Source: Maritimibacter sp. (GTDB lineage Bacteria; Pseudomonadota; Alphaproteobacteria; Rhodobacterales; Rhodobacteraceae). Taken from it: a stretch of DNA of 5,860 nucleotides. The stretch lies in assembly GCA_020441225.1 (NCBI GenBank), contig JAGRMP010000258.1, forward strand, positions 1-5,860, given 5' to 3'. This document shows positions 5,345 through 5,860 of this stretch, in pieces; position 1 is the stretch's first letter; every line of letters starts with the position of its first letter. The position numbers were made by a program, and so were the translations under genes. The notes below the pieces were generated by a model, which was not told the origin of the DNA, ran no database searches, and saw only the letters and a program-made list of their open reading frames with translations.

Positions 5345-5860
5345 CTCGAACAACGCGTCCTGCAGGGTGCAATCACGCACCACATCGGCACCGCAATCGC
5401 GCGGCTCCAGATCGCGGGTGAGGCAGATCCGCGCCTCCTGGATATGACCATCGCGGCAGGTGATGGTCACCGTATCGCGGGTCCACCCTGGGTTCTCCGC
5501 CAGAAAGGCGTCCTCGATCACCGAGGCGGGGAGCTTCACCGCTCGGTCGAGCTTGCGCAGCACCGCGGGGCGCTGCACCCGCCCCCACGCCTCGCGGGCC
5601 AGCCGGTAGTAATCTTCCGCCGAAAGCCCCGAACAGACCCCGTGCTTTTTCCACTGGTACCAGGCCGCGCCGCCCGCCCCGAACAGATCCGCCTGCGCCC
5701 CGGTCAATGCCCGCGACGGCGCCCGGGCCCCGGTCGGGCAGTAACTCGGCCAGCCGTCCTCGTATTGCGGCCAGAGCCCATGCACCACCCAGCCGAAATT
5801 CTCGTCGCATTGTTCGGCCCCGCGCGCCGCGCCTTCCAGCGCGCACCAGTTGGGCGACCA
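5333..5860 (-). CDS. RNase T2 family ribonuclease, 5' end outside the window
   Basis: The C-terminal 175 residues of an RNase T2 family endoribonuclease, which cleaves single-stranded RNA through 2',3'-cyclic phosphates, normally in the periplasm or outside the cell. The visible part begins WSPNWC and contains the CAS I motif WVVHGLWPQ (24-32 of the visible part, His27) and the CAS II motif WYQWKKHGVC (67-76, Lys72, His73). Eight cysteines (6, 18, 41, 76, 135, 146, 156, 164) fit a disulfide-bonded exported protein. CAS II usually reads HEWxKHGxC, and here Gln69 occupies the position of the catalytic Glu. The frame is open to the window edge, so the signal peptide and true start are missing; an internal GTG at 5788 would fall inside the CAS I motif and is not a real start. 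The gene converges with the + strand run. Confidence 0.92.
   Translation of the reverse strand, partial: WSPNWCALEGAARGAEQCDENFGWVVHGLWPQYEDGWPSYCPTGARAPSRALTGAQADLFGAGGAAWYQWKKHGVCSGLSAEDYYRLAREAWGRVQRPAVLRKLDRAVKLPASVIEDAFLAENPGWTRDTVTITCRDGHIQEARICLTRDLEPRDCGADVVRDCTLQDALFEPVR

Overview
The window looks like chromosomal DNA from a high-GC alphaproteobacterium, most likely a Rhodobacteraceae (Roseobacter-type) genome. The reasons are strong G/C preference at third codon positions, a COQ9-family ubiquinone gene with the typical alphaproteobacterial core, and a closely packed run of short-gap genes. This placement is an inference from protein character, not from a search.

Layout. Seven genes run left to right on the + strand. 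They are a COQ9-family protein (146-814), a PIG3-type NAD(P)H quinone oxidoreductase (811-1815, ATGA overlap), an unrecognised one-helix membrane-anchored protein (1815-2327, TGATG overlap), a QorA-type NADPH:quinone reductase (2403-3377), a MAPEG-family membrane protein (3401-3799), a 55-residue membrane protein (3850-4017) and a DkgB-like aldo/keto reductase (4078-4893). A 439-base non-coding stretch follows (4894-5332). The 3' part of a periplasmic or secreted RNase T2 then reads right to left and runs off the window edge (5860-5333). The + strand run and the RNase gene converge on the non-coding stretch.

How the genes fit together. The first three are translationally coupled and probably form one transcript. 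A 75-base gap with a plausible sigma70-like promoter and a stem-loop separates them from qorA, so qorA onwards may be a second or partly independent unit. The shared theme is quinone supply and redox (COQ9 and two quinone oxidoreductases), then handling of lipophilic or carbonyl electrophiles (MAPEG, aldo/keto reductase). The functional link is inferred from proximity.

No CRISPR array, insertion sequence, tRNA, rRNA or recognisable defence or biosynthetic system was seen. I do not see a clearly new multi-gene system. The most unusual material is in the convergent intergenic region: a perfect 26-bp palindrome in AT-rich sequence, an exact TTAA-N7-TTAAC CtrA-like box where no promoter is expected, a cluster of CATG motifs, and a branched RNA-like fold ending in four Ts just after the aldo/keto reductase. 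The unrecognised coupled gene at 1815-2327, with codon use unlike its neighbour qorA, is the main protein-level unknown.
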